A DNA stretch of 64,000 nt from Thermotoga profunda AZM34c06 (GTDB lineage: Bacteria; Thermotogota; Thermotogae; Thermotogales; DSM-5069): positions 1,631,413 through 1,695,412 of the forward strand of contig NZ_AP014510.1 in NCBI RefSeq assembly GCF_000828675.1, written 5' to 3'. Made by a program: the position numbers and the translations under genes. The notes beneath the pieces are model-generated. The model did no database searches. It saw only the letters and a list, made by a program, of their open reading frames with translations, and was not told the DNA's origin. How positions within the stretch are numbered: position 1 is the stretch's first letter; each line of letters begins with the position of its first letter. This document shows, in pieces, positions 56,543 through 64,000 of this stretch.

Positions 56543-56558
56543 CTCAGACTCTGAGTCT
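56543..56558. promoter_or_regulatory. Nested palindromes in the divergent DUF401/AlaX intergenic region
   Basis: CTCAGA-C-TCTGAG (56543-56555) and AGACTC-T-GAGTCT (56546-56558) are both perfect 6-1-6 inverted repeats and overlap by ten bases. They lie in the 60-bp gap between divergent genes, so they could be an operator for either. No regulator family was recognised. Confidence 0.35.
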
Positions 56559-56585
56559 ATTTTACAAGTGAAGGAGGTTTAAAGT

Positions 56586-57695
56586 GTGATCAAGATCAAA
56601 AGAGTTTATGAAGAAAATGGTAAGTTCTTCGGTGTGAGTGATCAAAGCCCGTTTTATCCCGATGGAAAAGGTGGTCAATTAGGAGATCGTGGTAAGATTG
56701 GAACGGCTAATGTGCTTGGAGTGGAAGAAATCCAAAACGAGATAATTCATGTATTAGATAAGTTTATCGAACCTGGTGAGCACAACTACGCCATAGATGA
56801 ATCAAGACGGTTTGACATAGCTGTGCAACATACGGCACAACATATATTATCCGCTTCATTCTTGAAAACTATTCAAGCAAAAACTATGAGCTTTCACATG
56901 GGTGAGGAATTCTCAACGATAGATCTTGACATACCACAACTCACACTTGAAGCTCTCGAAGATGTAGAATCAGTCGCAAACCAAGTTGTGAGAAATTGTC
57001 TGAATGTTCAGATAGTAGAAGTAGAAAGGAATGAAGCGGAAAGTATGAACCTTCGAAAATCACTGAGCGAAAAAGTCGGGCAAATTGTTAGAGTTGTCAA
57101 AATAGACGATTTCGATGCATCAGCCTGTGCTGGATTTCACGTTAAAAATACAGGTGAAATAGGTATTATCAAGGTAATTTCATGGGAAAAGACCAAAGGT
57201 GCACTCACAAGGGTCTATTTTGTGGCAGGAAATAGAGCATTACGTGACTACAGCAAAAGAGTACTCGTTCTGAGACAACTGTCAAAACTACTCACAAGTT
57301 CTGTAGATGAAATGACAATCCGAGTTGAAACTTTACTGAATAAGATAAGAGATCAAACATCTTTGATCAATCGCTTAGCCGAGGAGACGGCAAAGATCAT
57401 TGCCGACAATTTACCCGAAAGATCGATCGGAAAATACAAAATCACAACTTACGAAGGCTTTGATGACGTAGCCAATGTCTTGCCAAAATATTTCAAATCA
57501 GATTTGTTGATATGTAAAACAACGGGAGGATATCAATTTATCTCAAAGGATCTTGATTGTTCAAGATTGATAAGCTATTTAAAAGAGCGAGTTTCTGGTG
57601 TTGGTGGAGGAGGAGCAAAGCGAGGTTCATTGAAAACCGAGATTGGTTGGCAAGAATTGTTATTACTCGTTGAAGAAGCCTTGGGGGTGATGTAA
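56586..57695 (+). CDS. AlaX-like alanyl-tRNA editing protein with DHHA1-type C-terminus
   Basis: These proteins hydrolyse mischarged Ser-tRNA(Ala) or Gly-tRNA(Ala). The 369-residue form has an N-terminal beta-barrel part (FYPDGKGGQLGDRG), the second-additional-domain zinc site with His82/His86 (HTAQH) and Cys181/His185 (CAGFH), and a C-terminal DHHA1-like part (GVGGGGAKRGSLKTE). It lacks the catalytic aminoacylation domain of AlaRS. Of the AlaX types it is the long one (AlaX-L). GTG 56586 follows AAGGAGGTTTAAA. The stop overlaps the next start (TAATG). Confidence 0.92.
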   Translation: MIKIKRVYEENGKFFGVSDQSPFYPDGKGGQLGDRGKIGTANVLGVEEIQNEIIHVLDKFIEPGEHNYAIDESRRFDIAVQHTAQHILSASFLKTIQAKTMSFHMGEEFSTIDLDIPQLTLEALEDVESVANQVVRNCLNVQIVEVERNEAESMNLRKSLSEKVGQIVRVVKIDDFDASACAGFHVKNTGEIGIIKVISWEKTKGALTRVYFVAGNRALRDYSKRVLVLRQLSKLLTSSVDEMTIRVETLLNKIRDQTSLINRLAEETAKIIADNLPERSIGKYKITTYEGFDDVANVLPKYFKSDLLICKTTGGYQFISKDLDCSRLISYLKERVSGVGGGGAKRGSLKTEIGWQELLLLVEEALGVM

Positions 57696-58717
57696 TGAAA
57701 TTGACTTTGGCAAAAATTCCAACACCTATTGAGTATTTATCAAGATTGAGTCGAGAATACAACAAAGAAATATATGTGAAAAGAGACGATATGACAGAGC
57801 TCGTATCAAGTGGTAATAAGATAAGAAAACTTGAATTTTTGCTCGCCGATGCCTTAAGAAAAAGATGTGACATTGTCTTTACCTGTGGTGGCATACAATC
57901 AAATCACGCAAGGGCAACTGCTCATCTGTCGATTAAATTAGGTCTCAAACCCGTTTTGTTCCTAAGACAACCCCAGGCAATGGATAAAAATTCACAGGTC
58001 CCCAAAGTTGAGGTTAAAACTCTCAAAGGTAACGAACCAATGGGAGCTTACAATCAAGATAACGGGAATTTATTAATCGACAAACTTCTTGGTGCTGAAT
58101 TGATCACTGTAACAGTAGATCAATATGAAAATATAGACCAAGTTTATGAAGAACATAAAAAGGACTATGAAAGAAAGGGTTTGAAAGTTTACACAATACC
58201 AGAAGGTGGCTCTAACTCCTTAGGTGCGATGGGATATGTTTATGCCGCTGCGGAGATAATATCACAAGTGGATTTGGATGAATTCGATGCAATATATTGT
58301 GCCGTTGGAAGTGGTGGTACTTATGCCGGATTGATAGCCGGACTGAGATACATGGGTTATAAAACAAAGGTCATAGGAATCAATGTAACAAAAACTTCAT
58401 CACAACGATTCGTTGAAAAGATAGAACAGATAGTCAAAGGGATGAAAGATTTCGGTATAGATGTACGTATAGAAAAGAAAGAAATAGAGATAATCGATGA
58501 TTTCAGTGGGCCAGCTTACGCAATCCCAACAGAATCCGATCTGGATTATATAAAACATGTCGCTTCAAATGAAGGGATCATACTCGACCCTGTCTATACC
58601 GCAAAGACTTTTCGGGGAATGATAGAGACATCCAAAAAAGGACAGAAAATTTTGTTCATACACACAGGTGGACTTTTTGGATTGTTTGCTCAGGCAGATA
58701 AATTCATCTGGAAATGA
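57695..58717 (+). CDS. PLP enzyme, D-cysteine desulfhydrase/ACC deaminase family
   Basis: This 340-residue fold-type II PLP enzyme has the signature SGNKIRKLEFLLADA with the probable PLP lysine at Lys42, TCGGIQSNHARATA and YCAVGSGGTYAGLIAGL. Members act on D-cysteine, 1-aminocyclopropane-1-carboxylate, or related compounds; in thermophiles the D-cysteine desulfhydrase activity is the better guess. It sits in one operon with an alanyl-tRNA editing protein, so both may serve amino-acid quality control; this is inference. Confidence 0.88.
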   Translation: MKLTLAKIPTPIEYLSRLSREYNKEIYVKRDDMTELVSSGNKIRKLEFLLADALRKRCDIVFTCGGIQSNHARATAHLSIKLGLKPVLFLRQPQAMDKNSQVPKVEVKTLKGNEPMGAYNQDNGNLLIDKLLGAELITVTVDQYENIDQVYEEHKKDYERKGLKVYTIPEGGSNSLGAMGYVYAAAEIISQVDLDEFDAIYCAVGSGGTYAGLIAGLRYMGYKTKVIGINVTKTSSQRFVEKIEQIVKGMKDFGIDVRIEKKEIEIIDDFSGPAYAIPTESDLDYIKHVASNEGIILDPVYTAKTFRGMIETSKKGQKILFIHTGGLFGLFAQADKFIWK

Positions 58718-59982
58718 GAAGATTAATCTTTTTAATTGGAATTATTCCACTACTTTGTGGATGTGTCTATATCATTGAACCAAAGGACATCGTCTATGAG
58801 CTCACTGGTGATCTTTATACTGCACGAGTTTATCACCTAAAAGTGGGCGTTAAAAATGCTTTGGGTTTTTTAATGGCTGGTACAACAATCAAGGTCAATG
58901 GAGTTGAATACAAAACAGATGACTTTGGCTATGCTGTGATCCAACTTTATTACGAGAAAGCCGGTATCAAAGAGCTCAAGATCGAGAAAGAATCCATTCA
59001 TAAAACATTAGAAATCGATGTGAAAAAACCATCATGGCTCATCTTTTTATGGCTTGCCTCCGATAACAATCTCGATTATCAAGCGATACGTGATTTAGAA
59101 GAAATGAAAAACGCTGCACGGGATGTCTCTCTGATCATTCTATGGGATAGTTCAGATGAATCGAAAGATGGAATATACGTAATGGATGGTTCGACTCCAA
59201 TTAGAATAGAAGAAACCGGTGAGATCAACAGTGGAGATGGTAATCTTCTTAAATATTATACTGAAAGGTTTAGTAAAATCGATTCAAACTACAAAGCCCT
59301 AATAATATGGAATCATGGCTTGGCCTGGGACGATCGAAATGTTTACAAAACCAAGGGTATTTCTTACGACGATCAAAGCAATGATTTTTTCACCATTCAA
59401 GAAATCTCAGATAATGTAACAGGTAACTGGGATGTATTTGGAATGGATGCTTGTTTAATGGGTTCTATAGAAGTAGTTTACGCTTTAAAGGATGTTGCCG
59501 ATTACATCTTAGCTTCAGCACATAATATTCCAGGAACTGGTTGGGATTACAACTTCACAGGATCGATAAGTCAAAGTATACCCTTAGAGATGTGTGAAAA
59601 AATAGTCGATTCTTACAGAGATTTTTACAGTAATTTCCAAAATATCTCTCTTGCAGTTTATGAAACAAAATATATAAGTGGCGCCGTAGATTTGTTTAAT
59701 GAATTTCTTTCAACAACCAACACAGAACTGCAAAAAAGTTCCTGGACGACTTACAGTTCAAGTTATTGTTTGTACGATCTTGGTGAAGTTCTTGAGAGTC
59801 TTCAAGCGACACAAGTTTGGAATGGGTTTAGTCAAGTTGTTGTATACAAGTATTTGTCAAATTCCAGACCAAAGAGTCTTGCTACAAGTATCTTTGTGTG
59901 TAAAGACATAGAAAAAATGAATTATGACTCAACAAGATTTGCCATAGACACAGTATGGGATGAATTTCTTTTAGGTCATTGA
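58714..59982 (+). CDS. Clostripain-family (C11) cysteine peptidase, lipoprotein
   Basis: The 422-residue protein begins with a lipoprotein signal (positive residues, hydrophobic core, lipobox LCGC with Cys17), so it should be anchored outside the cytoplasmic membrane. A beta-rich domain (about 36-103) precedes the C11 peptidase domain from about residue 106. The catalytic pair is His201 (IIWNHGLAWDD) and Cys247 (GMDACLMGSIEVVYAL). C11 peptidases often cut after Arg or Lys; specificity is not visible here. ATG 58714 overlaps the previous stop (ATGA). The end overlaps its convergent neighbour by seven bases. Confidence 0.88.
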   Translation: MRRLIFLIGIIPLLCGCVYIIEPKDIVYELTGDLYTARVYHLKVGVKNALGFLMAGTTIKVNGVEYKTDDFGYAVIQLYYEKAGIKELKIEKESIHKTLEIDVKKPSWLIFLWLASDNNLDYQAIRDLEEMKNAARDVSLIILWDSSDESKDGIYVMDGSTPIRIEETGEINSGDGNLLKYYTERFSKIDSNYKALIIWNHGLAWDDRNVYKTKGISYDDQSNDFFTIQEISDNVTGNWDVFGMDACLMGSIEVVYALKDVADYILASAHNIPGTGWDYNFTGSISQSIPLEMCEKIVDSYRDFYSNFQNISLAVYETKYISGAVDLFNEFLSTTNTELQKSSWTTYSSSYCLYDLGEVLESLQATQVWNGFSQVVVYKYLSNSRPKSLATSIFVCKDIEKMNYDSTRFAIDTVWDEFLLGH

Positions 59983-60833
59983 TCTTTGAAGTTATAGATA
60001 ATTGATGTTTTTCTTGATTGGATAAAGGATTCAAGTTTGTGCATATCAAGCTCAGCCAAAAGAACGGTATCACCATTAGTAGAATTGTTCTTGACTATGT
60101 ACCCGTCAAAAGAGCTGGTAATCGGAATCGGGGCTGTGACAGAAGCCCTGGCTTTCAGATCTTTTCCAAAAAACTTTCCAGACATTGCCGACCACAATCC
60201 ATAAAATCCAACCATCTGTGAATGAGCCCACATATAAAATCGATCATCCCATTCTTTGTAATCAGTTAAACCAAATCCTGGAGTTGAAAGTATTCTCACA
60301 CCATTATCTACGAACTGTTTCAATTTCAAACTATTTGTAAGTGATCTTTTTGGTACAACCGCTATCTTATAATCTTGCGTTTCAAAGATCATATTCTGCT
60401 TTGTACCTTCATGATATGCCATTAGTCCTTGCGTTGTGCCGAAAATCACGGAACAATTCCAGATCCTTGAAAGCTCAGCCATGACATTCTCACATGCTCG
60501 ACTTGTTATCACAGAAGATTGATTAAGCGTCTTGACATATCTCTTACCTGGTGAGAGCAAAAGTAAAGGAAAGGTACCATAGAAAATCGTGTCCGTCAAG
60601 TGTGGAAAAACTATTATTTGCGGTGAAAAATCTCTCATTTTCACAAGAAAATGATTAATCAATGTCACAAACCCACCAAATCCAGAGATAGAAATATAAT
60701 CCATCTGAACAACTGCAACTTTAACTACTCCTTTAATTCTTTTCTGTGGGAATGGTTGCACCAAAGTCCTGAGCCAACGTTGAAGCTTATTCCTTGAGAG
60801 TGAGGTAGAGAGTAAAAATCGAGTCAAACCCAT
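59976..60833 (-). CDS. Nitrilase-superfamily-like protein, catalytic residues altered
   Basis: This 285-residue protein has a nitrilase-type beginning (VVKVAVVQMDYIS near residue 37) and VFPHLTD where active family members have a Glu; here that position appears to be His78. A Lys in VVPKRSL (Lys162) could match the catalytic Lys. The segment expected to carry the catalytic Cys is missing or unrecognisable after GVRILSTPGFGL. The C-terminus (SFDGYIVKNNSTNGDTVLLA) fits the fold. An N-terminal basic segment precedes it. A pseudoenzyme is the best guess. ATG 60833 is 5 bases after the related upstream gene. Confidence 0.6.
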   Translation of the reverse strand: MGLTRFLLSTSLSRNKLQRWLRTLVQPFPQKRIKGVVKVAVVQMDYISISGFGGFVTLINHFLVKMRDFSPQIIVFPHLTDTIFYGTFPLLLLSPGKRYVKTLNQSSVITSRACENVMAELSRIWNCSVIFGTTQGLMAYHEGTKQNMIFETQDYKIAVVPKRSLTNSLKLKQFVDNGVRILSTPGFGLTDYKEWDDRFYMWAHSQMVGFYGLWSAMSGKFFGKDLKARASVTAPIPITSSFDGYIVKNNSTNGDTVLLAELDMHKLESFIQSRKTSIIYNFKDQ

Positions 60834-60838
60834 GACAC

Positions 60839-61381
60839 TCAACCTTCAGCGAAACTTCTCACGCTGAAAAAGACACCACTTTCAGTTTTTGAAACATCCA
60901 TATCAATCATGCAACTTGTAGTGGAATCATATACTATCCCGGATTTTTCTCTTCCCTGACCCGGTACACAAAATTGGTATTGCAAGTTGTCTGCGTGATT
61001 TATCAACAAAGCTACAGGTACATTGAACTCTTTGCTCGCACCCCAACAAATCGCCTTTGTCAAGAGTAGATCAGAAATATTCGTGACACGCTGAAATACA
61101 ATCGTTAAAAGTGTGTCAGATTCTCTGGATTTGTGTATCAATTCCCAATTAATCACCTTTGAAGAACAAATAATCACCATTTTTCCAAACGGGGTGTTCA
61201 GGTAATCAAAATCACTGCCATAGTGGATCTCATCTGAATTGGTGGCAACATACATATAACCTTTATCGTTACCTATTAGATAAGCATAAGCACCAGCAAT
61301 GGGTTCTTCAATCCACGAAACAGCCAAATCGGTATGGTAAAATTCCTTCAAAACAATCTGCCTTCCAAGCAGAAGCCTCAC
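60839..61381 (-). CDS. Nitrilase-superfamily-like half protein
   Basis: This 180-residue protein resembles only the C-terminal two-thirds of a nitrilase. TPFGKMVIICSSKVINWELI contains Cys72 at the place of the catalytic Cys, followed by KAICWGASKEFNVPVALLIN and REKSGIVYDSTT, which match family regions. The N-terminal part with the catalytic Glu is absent. GTG 61381 follows AGAGGTGAATGC. It is 5 bases upstream of the other nitrilase-like gene, so the two may form a complex or derive from a duplicated gene. Confidence 0.6.
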   Translation of the reverse strand: MRLLLGRQIVLKEFYHTDLAVSWIEEPIAGAYAYLIGNDKGYMYVATNSDEIHYGSDFDYLNTPFGKMVIICSSKVINWELIHKSRESDTLLTIVFQRVTNISDLLLTKAICWGASKEFNVPVALLINHADNLQYQFCVPGQGREKSGIVYDSTTSCMIDMDVSKTESGVFFSVRSFAEG

Positions 61382-61406
61382 GCATTCACCTCTGAAGATA
61401 TTATAA

Positions 61407-61431
61407 CACAAAAGGGAGGCTCACGCCTCCC
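61407..61431 (-). terminator. Terminator after tRNA-Asp
   Basis: On the minus strand GGGAGGC (61431-61425) pairs with GCCTCCC (61420-61414) around GTGA and is followed by TTTTGTG. It starts 3 bases beyond the CCA end of the tRNA gene, so the tRNA is probably a separate transcript from the nitrilase-like genes. Confidence 0.82.
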
Positions 61432-61433
61432 TC

Positions 61434-61511
61434 TGGCGGGGACGACGGGACTTGAACCCGCGGCCACCGGTGTGACAGACCGGCATGCTAACCAGACTGC
61501 ACCACGTCCCC
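61434..61511 (-). tRNA. tRNA-Asp (GTC)
   Basis: On the minus strand the gene folds into a cloverleaf. The acceptor stem GGGGACG pairs with CGTCCCC, and CCA is encoded. The anticodon stem CCGGT/ACCGG carries loop CTGTCAC with anticodon GTC. The T loop GTTCAAGTC is intact, and the T stem GCGGG pairs with CCCGT with one wobble. Asp assignment follows from the anticodon. Confidence 0.95.
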
Positions 61512-61522
61512 AACACTTTTGT

Positions 61523-61551
61523 ATTTTGACAGAAAATCCGAAGAAAGTCAA
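61523..61551 (-). promoter_or_regulatory. Promoter candidate for tRNA-Asp
   Basis: On the minus strand TTGACT (61551-61546) is 17 bases from CAAAAT (61528-61523), 12 bases before the tRNA gene. The rest of the stretch 61,552-61,769 contains AT-rich sequence; I see no gene in it. Confidence 0.5.
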
Positions 61552-61769
61552 GTGGGCTTTTGAAGTTACTTTATTCTAAATTCAAGGTAAAATCATATCG
61601 AAAGTAAGTATTTCGTTCATCACTCCTGAGTTTGATTTGGTTTATTAAAAGCTTATCAGCTTTACATGTTGATTTCTTTCATTTTCATGGGTTTAGAAAA
61701 TCGTATAATATATAATGGAAGGAAATTCAGCCGGCTGGTGTGCACACAGAAACGTATATTGGCATAGGT

Positions 61770-62915
61770 CTAATCTTTCAGAGAAAACTCTGTCGCAATG
61801 TTGTGTTGTTTTAACCTTACACATTCTTCCAACAAATCGACAAATTTCTGATCCAATGGCATATCTTTCATTATCTGTATTGCTTCTAACTCTGTATAAG
61901 CTTTTCTATAAGGTCTGTCATCTATCAAAGCGCTGTAAACATCTGCCACAGCAAGAATTCGAGCAAGTAATGGTATTTGTTCACCTTGTAATCTTTCTGG
62001 ATAACCAGAACCGTCAAGACGTTCGTGATGATACCGAATGATTTTTGCTGTCTCTCGTAACCCTGGAAATTTTTCAACGATTTGCGCACCTATTTCGGGA
62101 TGAATTTGAATAATTTCGTATTCCTGTGTCGAAAGTTTTCCAAGCTTGTTGAGAATACTCTCTGGTACAGCGATTTTCCCTATATCATGGAGTATTGCTG
62201 CTTTATATAGGAGTTTCAAATCTCTTTTTGAGAGTCTTGAAATCTTTCCGAGTTCCAATGAAATACGAGCAACCATTTTCGAATGATTTGCTGTATAACT
62301 GTCCTTTTTGGAAAGAATCTCTATGATTGCTTCAAGACCTTCGTACTCATAATGCTGCCTTATTAGAAATCTCCTTAGACTCTCAAAGGATATGACTGTC
62401 ATGAATGCTATAAGAAGAGAAATGATGAAACTGTAGAAACTGAAAATTCTCCCAGAATAAACGAGTTTAAAGTCACCGTTTTTATAAGATATACGAACGA
62501 CATTCTTCAATCCAGTCTCTGTGAGAATACCACCGGAATCAAAAAGGGCATAAATCGATTTATCTTTTACCCTTAACTGCCCTTCATCATCGTAAATACC
62601 AAATTTCATTCTGACAAAACCATTTTCATAGCCAATTTCGTACTCTTTCTCTATATTTTCATCTATCAAATCAACCTTAATCAAATTTGGATAAAGGCTT
62701 TTCATCTCCTCAACTTGCCGACTTAGAAACCCTTCATCACCTCTTAAAATTGCCTTGAACATATCATCCCAATGAAAATATCCTTCGCTCAACCCCTTTG
62801 CGGTGTATTGCAAATGTGCAACAAAAACCTGTAGAGCTAATTGCTCCACCTGTGAGGCTTTCTGGTGATTGATATTTATAAAAAACAATGCCGATAAAAC
62901 AAAGGCAACTGTCAA
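61770..62915 (-). CDS. Membrane HD-GYP domain protein (c-di-GMP phosphodiesterase type)
   Basis: This protein of at least 381 residues has a membrane helix at the start, an extracytoplasmic sensor region (about 25-150, perhaps CHASE4-like), a second helix (YSFIISLLIAFMTVISF) and a C-terminal HD-GYP domain. The HDIGK metal motif and HHERLDGSGYP are complete, so cyclic-di-GMP hydrolysis is likely. The TTG at 62915 begins within the first helix and has no ribosome site. In the same frame, ATA 62954 lies seven bases after AGGTGA and would add MIFRKQFLLHPII-type residues before the helix, a better N-terminus. The start is unresolved. Confidence 0.9.
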   Translation of the reverse strand: MTVAFVLSALFFININHQKASQVEQLALQVFVAHLQYTAKGLSEGYFHWDDMFKAILRGDEGFLSRQVEEMKSLYPNLIKVDLIDENIEKEYEIGYENGFVRMKFGIYDDEGQLRVKDKSIYALFDSGGILTETGLKNVVRISYKNGDFKLVYSGRIFSFYSFIISLLIAFMTVISFESLRRFLIRQHYEYEGLEAIIEILSKKDSYTANHSKMVARISLELGKISRLSKRDLKLLYKAAILHDIGKIAVPESILNKLGKLSTQEYEIIQIHPEIGAQIVEKFPGLRETAKIIRYHHERLDGSGYPERLQGEQIPLLARILAVADVYSALIDDRPYRKAYTELEAIQIMKDMPLDQKFVDLLEECVRLKQHNIATEFSLKD

Positions 62916-62965
62916 AATAATTGGATGAAGTAGAAATTGTTTTCTGAAAATTATATTACTTTCAC

Positions 62966-63160
62966 CTACTTGTGCTTTGAGATGAAGTTTTCAATCGATC
63001 TATCCCAACTTTTCTCATCTTCCTTTGAAAAATAACACGCAGGAAGTTCTCCATGAGATCTATGATAAGCAAGGCACTCACAGCAAATACCCTTTCGTGG
63101 ACATCCTGGGTATGAACAGTTGCAGCTTTTGAGGTTTCTTTCTCTGTTAACACAGTTCAC
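62966..63160 (-). CDS. Small cysteine-rich protein (DUF6485-like)
   Basis: This is a 64-residue protein with seven cysteines, in the pattern [20 protein letters not shown] and LPACYF. Similar tiny proteins are recorded as DUF6485. Cysteine spacing suggests a metal site, probably zinc or Fe-S. GTG 63160 follows GAGGAGG. It is located between the ABC-2 permease and the HD-GYP gene, with small gaps, so all may share one transcript. Function unknown. Confidence 0.78.
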   Translation of the reverse strand: MNCVNRERNLKSCNCSYPGCPRKGICCECLAYHRSHGELPACYFSKEDEKSWDRSIENFISKHK

Positions 63161-63173
63161 AGAATCTACCTCC

Positions 63174-64000
63174 TCAATCAGCCTTCATGAAGATTTTAGC
63201 AGAAAACCACAAAGCCACAACCCCACAAACAAGGAAGATGATATTTGTCGTTACAAAATATATCGTGCTCATAGCCTGTGCATTCGCACTGTAACGAACA
63301 AGATCTGCGGCATATTTGACTGGAAGAATATAGGCGATCCATCTTATATAACTGGGCATGAAGTTGATTGGAAAATATACTCCCGAGAAAAAGACCATAA
63401 CTGTGTTGAGAATTGAAGCGGCGTTCGACGCCGCATTCGTGTTTTTAAATACAGATAAAAGTAAGACTCCTATCGCCATCATTCCAATCGTGACGAAAAC
63501 GACGGTTGGCACCAACAAAAACCAATTGAACTGTATATTACTCTTAAAGATCACGCTACACAGCATCAAAACAACTACAAGAGACAAAAAACTGAGAATC
63601 AATCTCACAAAAGAGACACTCGAAATAATCTTGATTGGCTCAACACCAGTCAAAGTCAATCTTCTAAGGGTACCCTTTTTCCTGTAATTTCCAAAAACCG
63701 TTATTATAGAAAACATCCCATTCGAGAACAAAGACAATGCTATAACGCCCATCATCATATAGTCAAAATCCGAGATTTCCGTAGTGGTTTGTTGAATTTG
63801 TTTACTGTCGATATCTATGTACTTTCTGGGTGAATTGATGGTTTTTTCAATAATTCCCTTCAAGGAAAGCTCTAAAATCTTTACTTCACCGATAAGCGAC
63901 GGGTTGTTTTGATAATATAAACTAACACTTGTTCCGAAGGTTGTTACTCCGATTGGAATCTTTGATTCTTGCACATCACTCAAGAGATCTTTATCATCAT
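63174..64000 (-). CDS. ABC-2 type transporter permease, N-terminus beyond the window
   Basis: An open frame runs through the right edge with a stop at 63174. The visible 275 residues include an extracytoplasmic segment and about five helices. [40 protein letters not shown] and the C-terminal [20 protein letters not shown] fit the ABC-2 permease family (drug or polysaccharide exporters). The ATPase partner should lie further right. The apparent start at 63983 is only an internal TTG, so the N-terminus is missing. Substrate unknown. Confidence 0.85.
   Translation of the reverse strand, partial: DDKDLLSDVQESKIPIGVTTFGTSVSLYYQNNPSLIGEVKILELSLKGIIEKTINSPRKYIDIDSKQIQQTTTEISDFDYMMMGVIALSLFSNGMFSIITVFGNYRKKGTLRRLTLTGVEPIKIISSVSFVRLILSFLSLVVVLMLCSVIFKSNIQFNWFLLVPTVVFVTIGMMAIGVLLLSVFKNTNAASNAASILNTVMVFFSGVYFPINFMPSYIRWIAYILPVKYAADLVRYSANAQAMSTIYFVTTNIIFLVCGVVALWFSAKIFMKAD

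Noticed and set aside
61552-61769. AT-rich intergenic stretch considered as a small RNA or attachment site
   Set aside because: No stable hairpin, repeat of the tRNA 3' end, or conserved motif was seen; tRNA-Asp has no neighbouring integrase.
61715-62041. 108-residue plus-strand frame preceded by TATAAT-like sequence
   Set aside because: It runs antisense to the HD-GYP gene, has no ribosome site and no family features; the AT-rich boxes have no -35.

Overview
The window is a compact, AT-rich bacterial chromosome segment with very short or overlapping intergenic gaps. CheA, CheY, CheD, ribosomal proteins and gene order (a merged str-S10-spc-alpha block followed by rho, plus a cinA-che-fli cluster) look like Thermotogales, most probably a Pseudothermotoga or Thermotoga relative. 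This is inferred from protein resemblance remembered, not from a search. No CRISPR array, insertion sequence, prophage or rRNA was seen.

Layout. (1) 1-1,691: end of a tripartite tricarboxylate transporter (TctB tail, TctA), closed by a strong terminator. (2) 1,762-16,981, plus strand: cinA, then one long chemotaxis/flagellar-export run: cheA, cheW, cheY, fliO-P-Q-R, flhB, flhA, flhF, flhG, a PilZ protein, cheC, cheD, the flagellar sigma factor fliA and three uncharacterised genes. (3) 16,970-23,439, minus strand: rho, a ROK glucokinase, a phosphoesterase, a PP-loop ATPase with a possible Fe-S cysteine set, and mfd, almost all overlapping. (4) 23,598-42,898, minus strand: rpsL to rplQ, 34 translation, secretion and RNA polymerase genes behind one excellent promoter. 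Infrequent hairpins mark its end and the tuf/rpsJ junction. (5) 43,146-47,167: a CstA-family transporter with a LytS/LytTR two-component pair. The response regulator appears frameshifted. (6) 47,236-50,660: tmcAL, a small membrane protein and uvrC. (7) 50,731-53,466: a feoAB iron(II) operon with a palindromic operator, a double-domain FeoA and an extra small membrane protein. (8) 53,459-56,525: PiT phosphate transporter, DUF47 protein, DUF401 permease. (9) 56,586-59,982: AlaX-like editing protein, PLP enzyme, clostripain-family lipoprotein. (10) 59,976-61,381: two diverged nitrilase-fold proteins, then tRNA-Asp, an HD-GYP membrane protein, a tiny Cys-rich protein and a truncated ABC-2 permease.

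How the parts fit. Region 2 joins the signalling core (CheA/W/Y, CheC/CheD adaptation), the export gate (FliOPQR, FlhAB), placement regulators (FlhF/FlhG), a cyclic-di-GMP brake candidate and the late sigma factor. Region 5 resembles the pyruvate-sensing BtsSR-BtsT arrangement of E. coli. Regions 7 and 8 are metal and phosphate uptake modules.

The most notable observations are: two genes (fliO and the LytTR regulator) whose reading frames are each restored by removing one T from a T run; two further genes (flhB and the HD-GYP protein) without a well-placed ATG/GTG/TTG; the uncharacterised trio after fliA; and the paired nitrilase-like pseudoenzyme candidates. I found no clearly novel defence or mobile system. 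The best leads for something undescribed are the fliA-downstream trio, the PP-loop/CxxC protein in the rho-mfd operon, and the split nitrilase-like pair.
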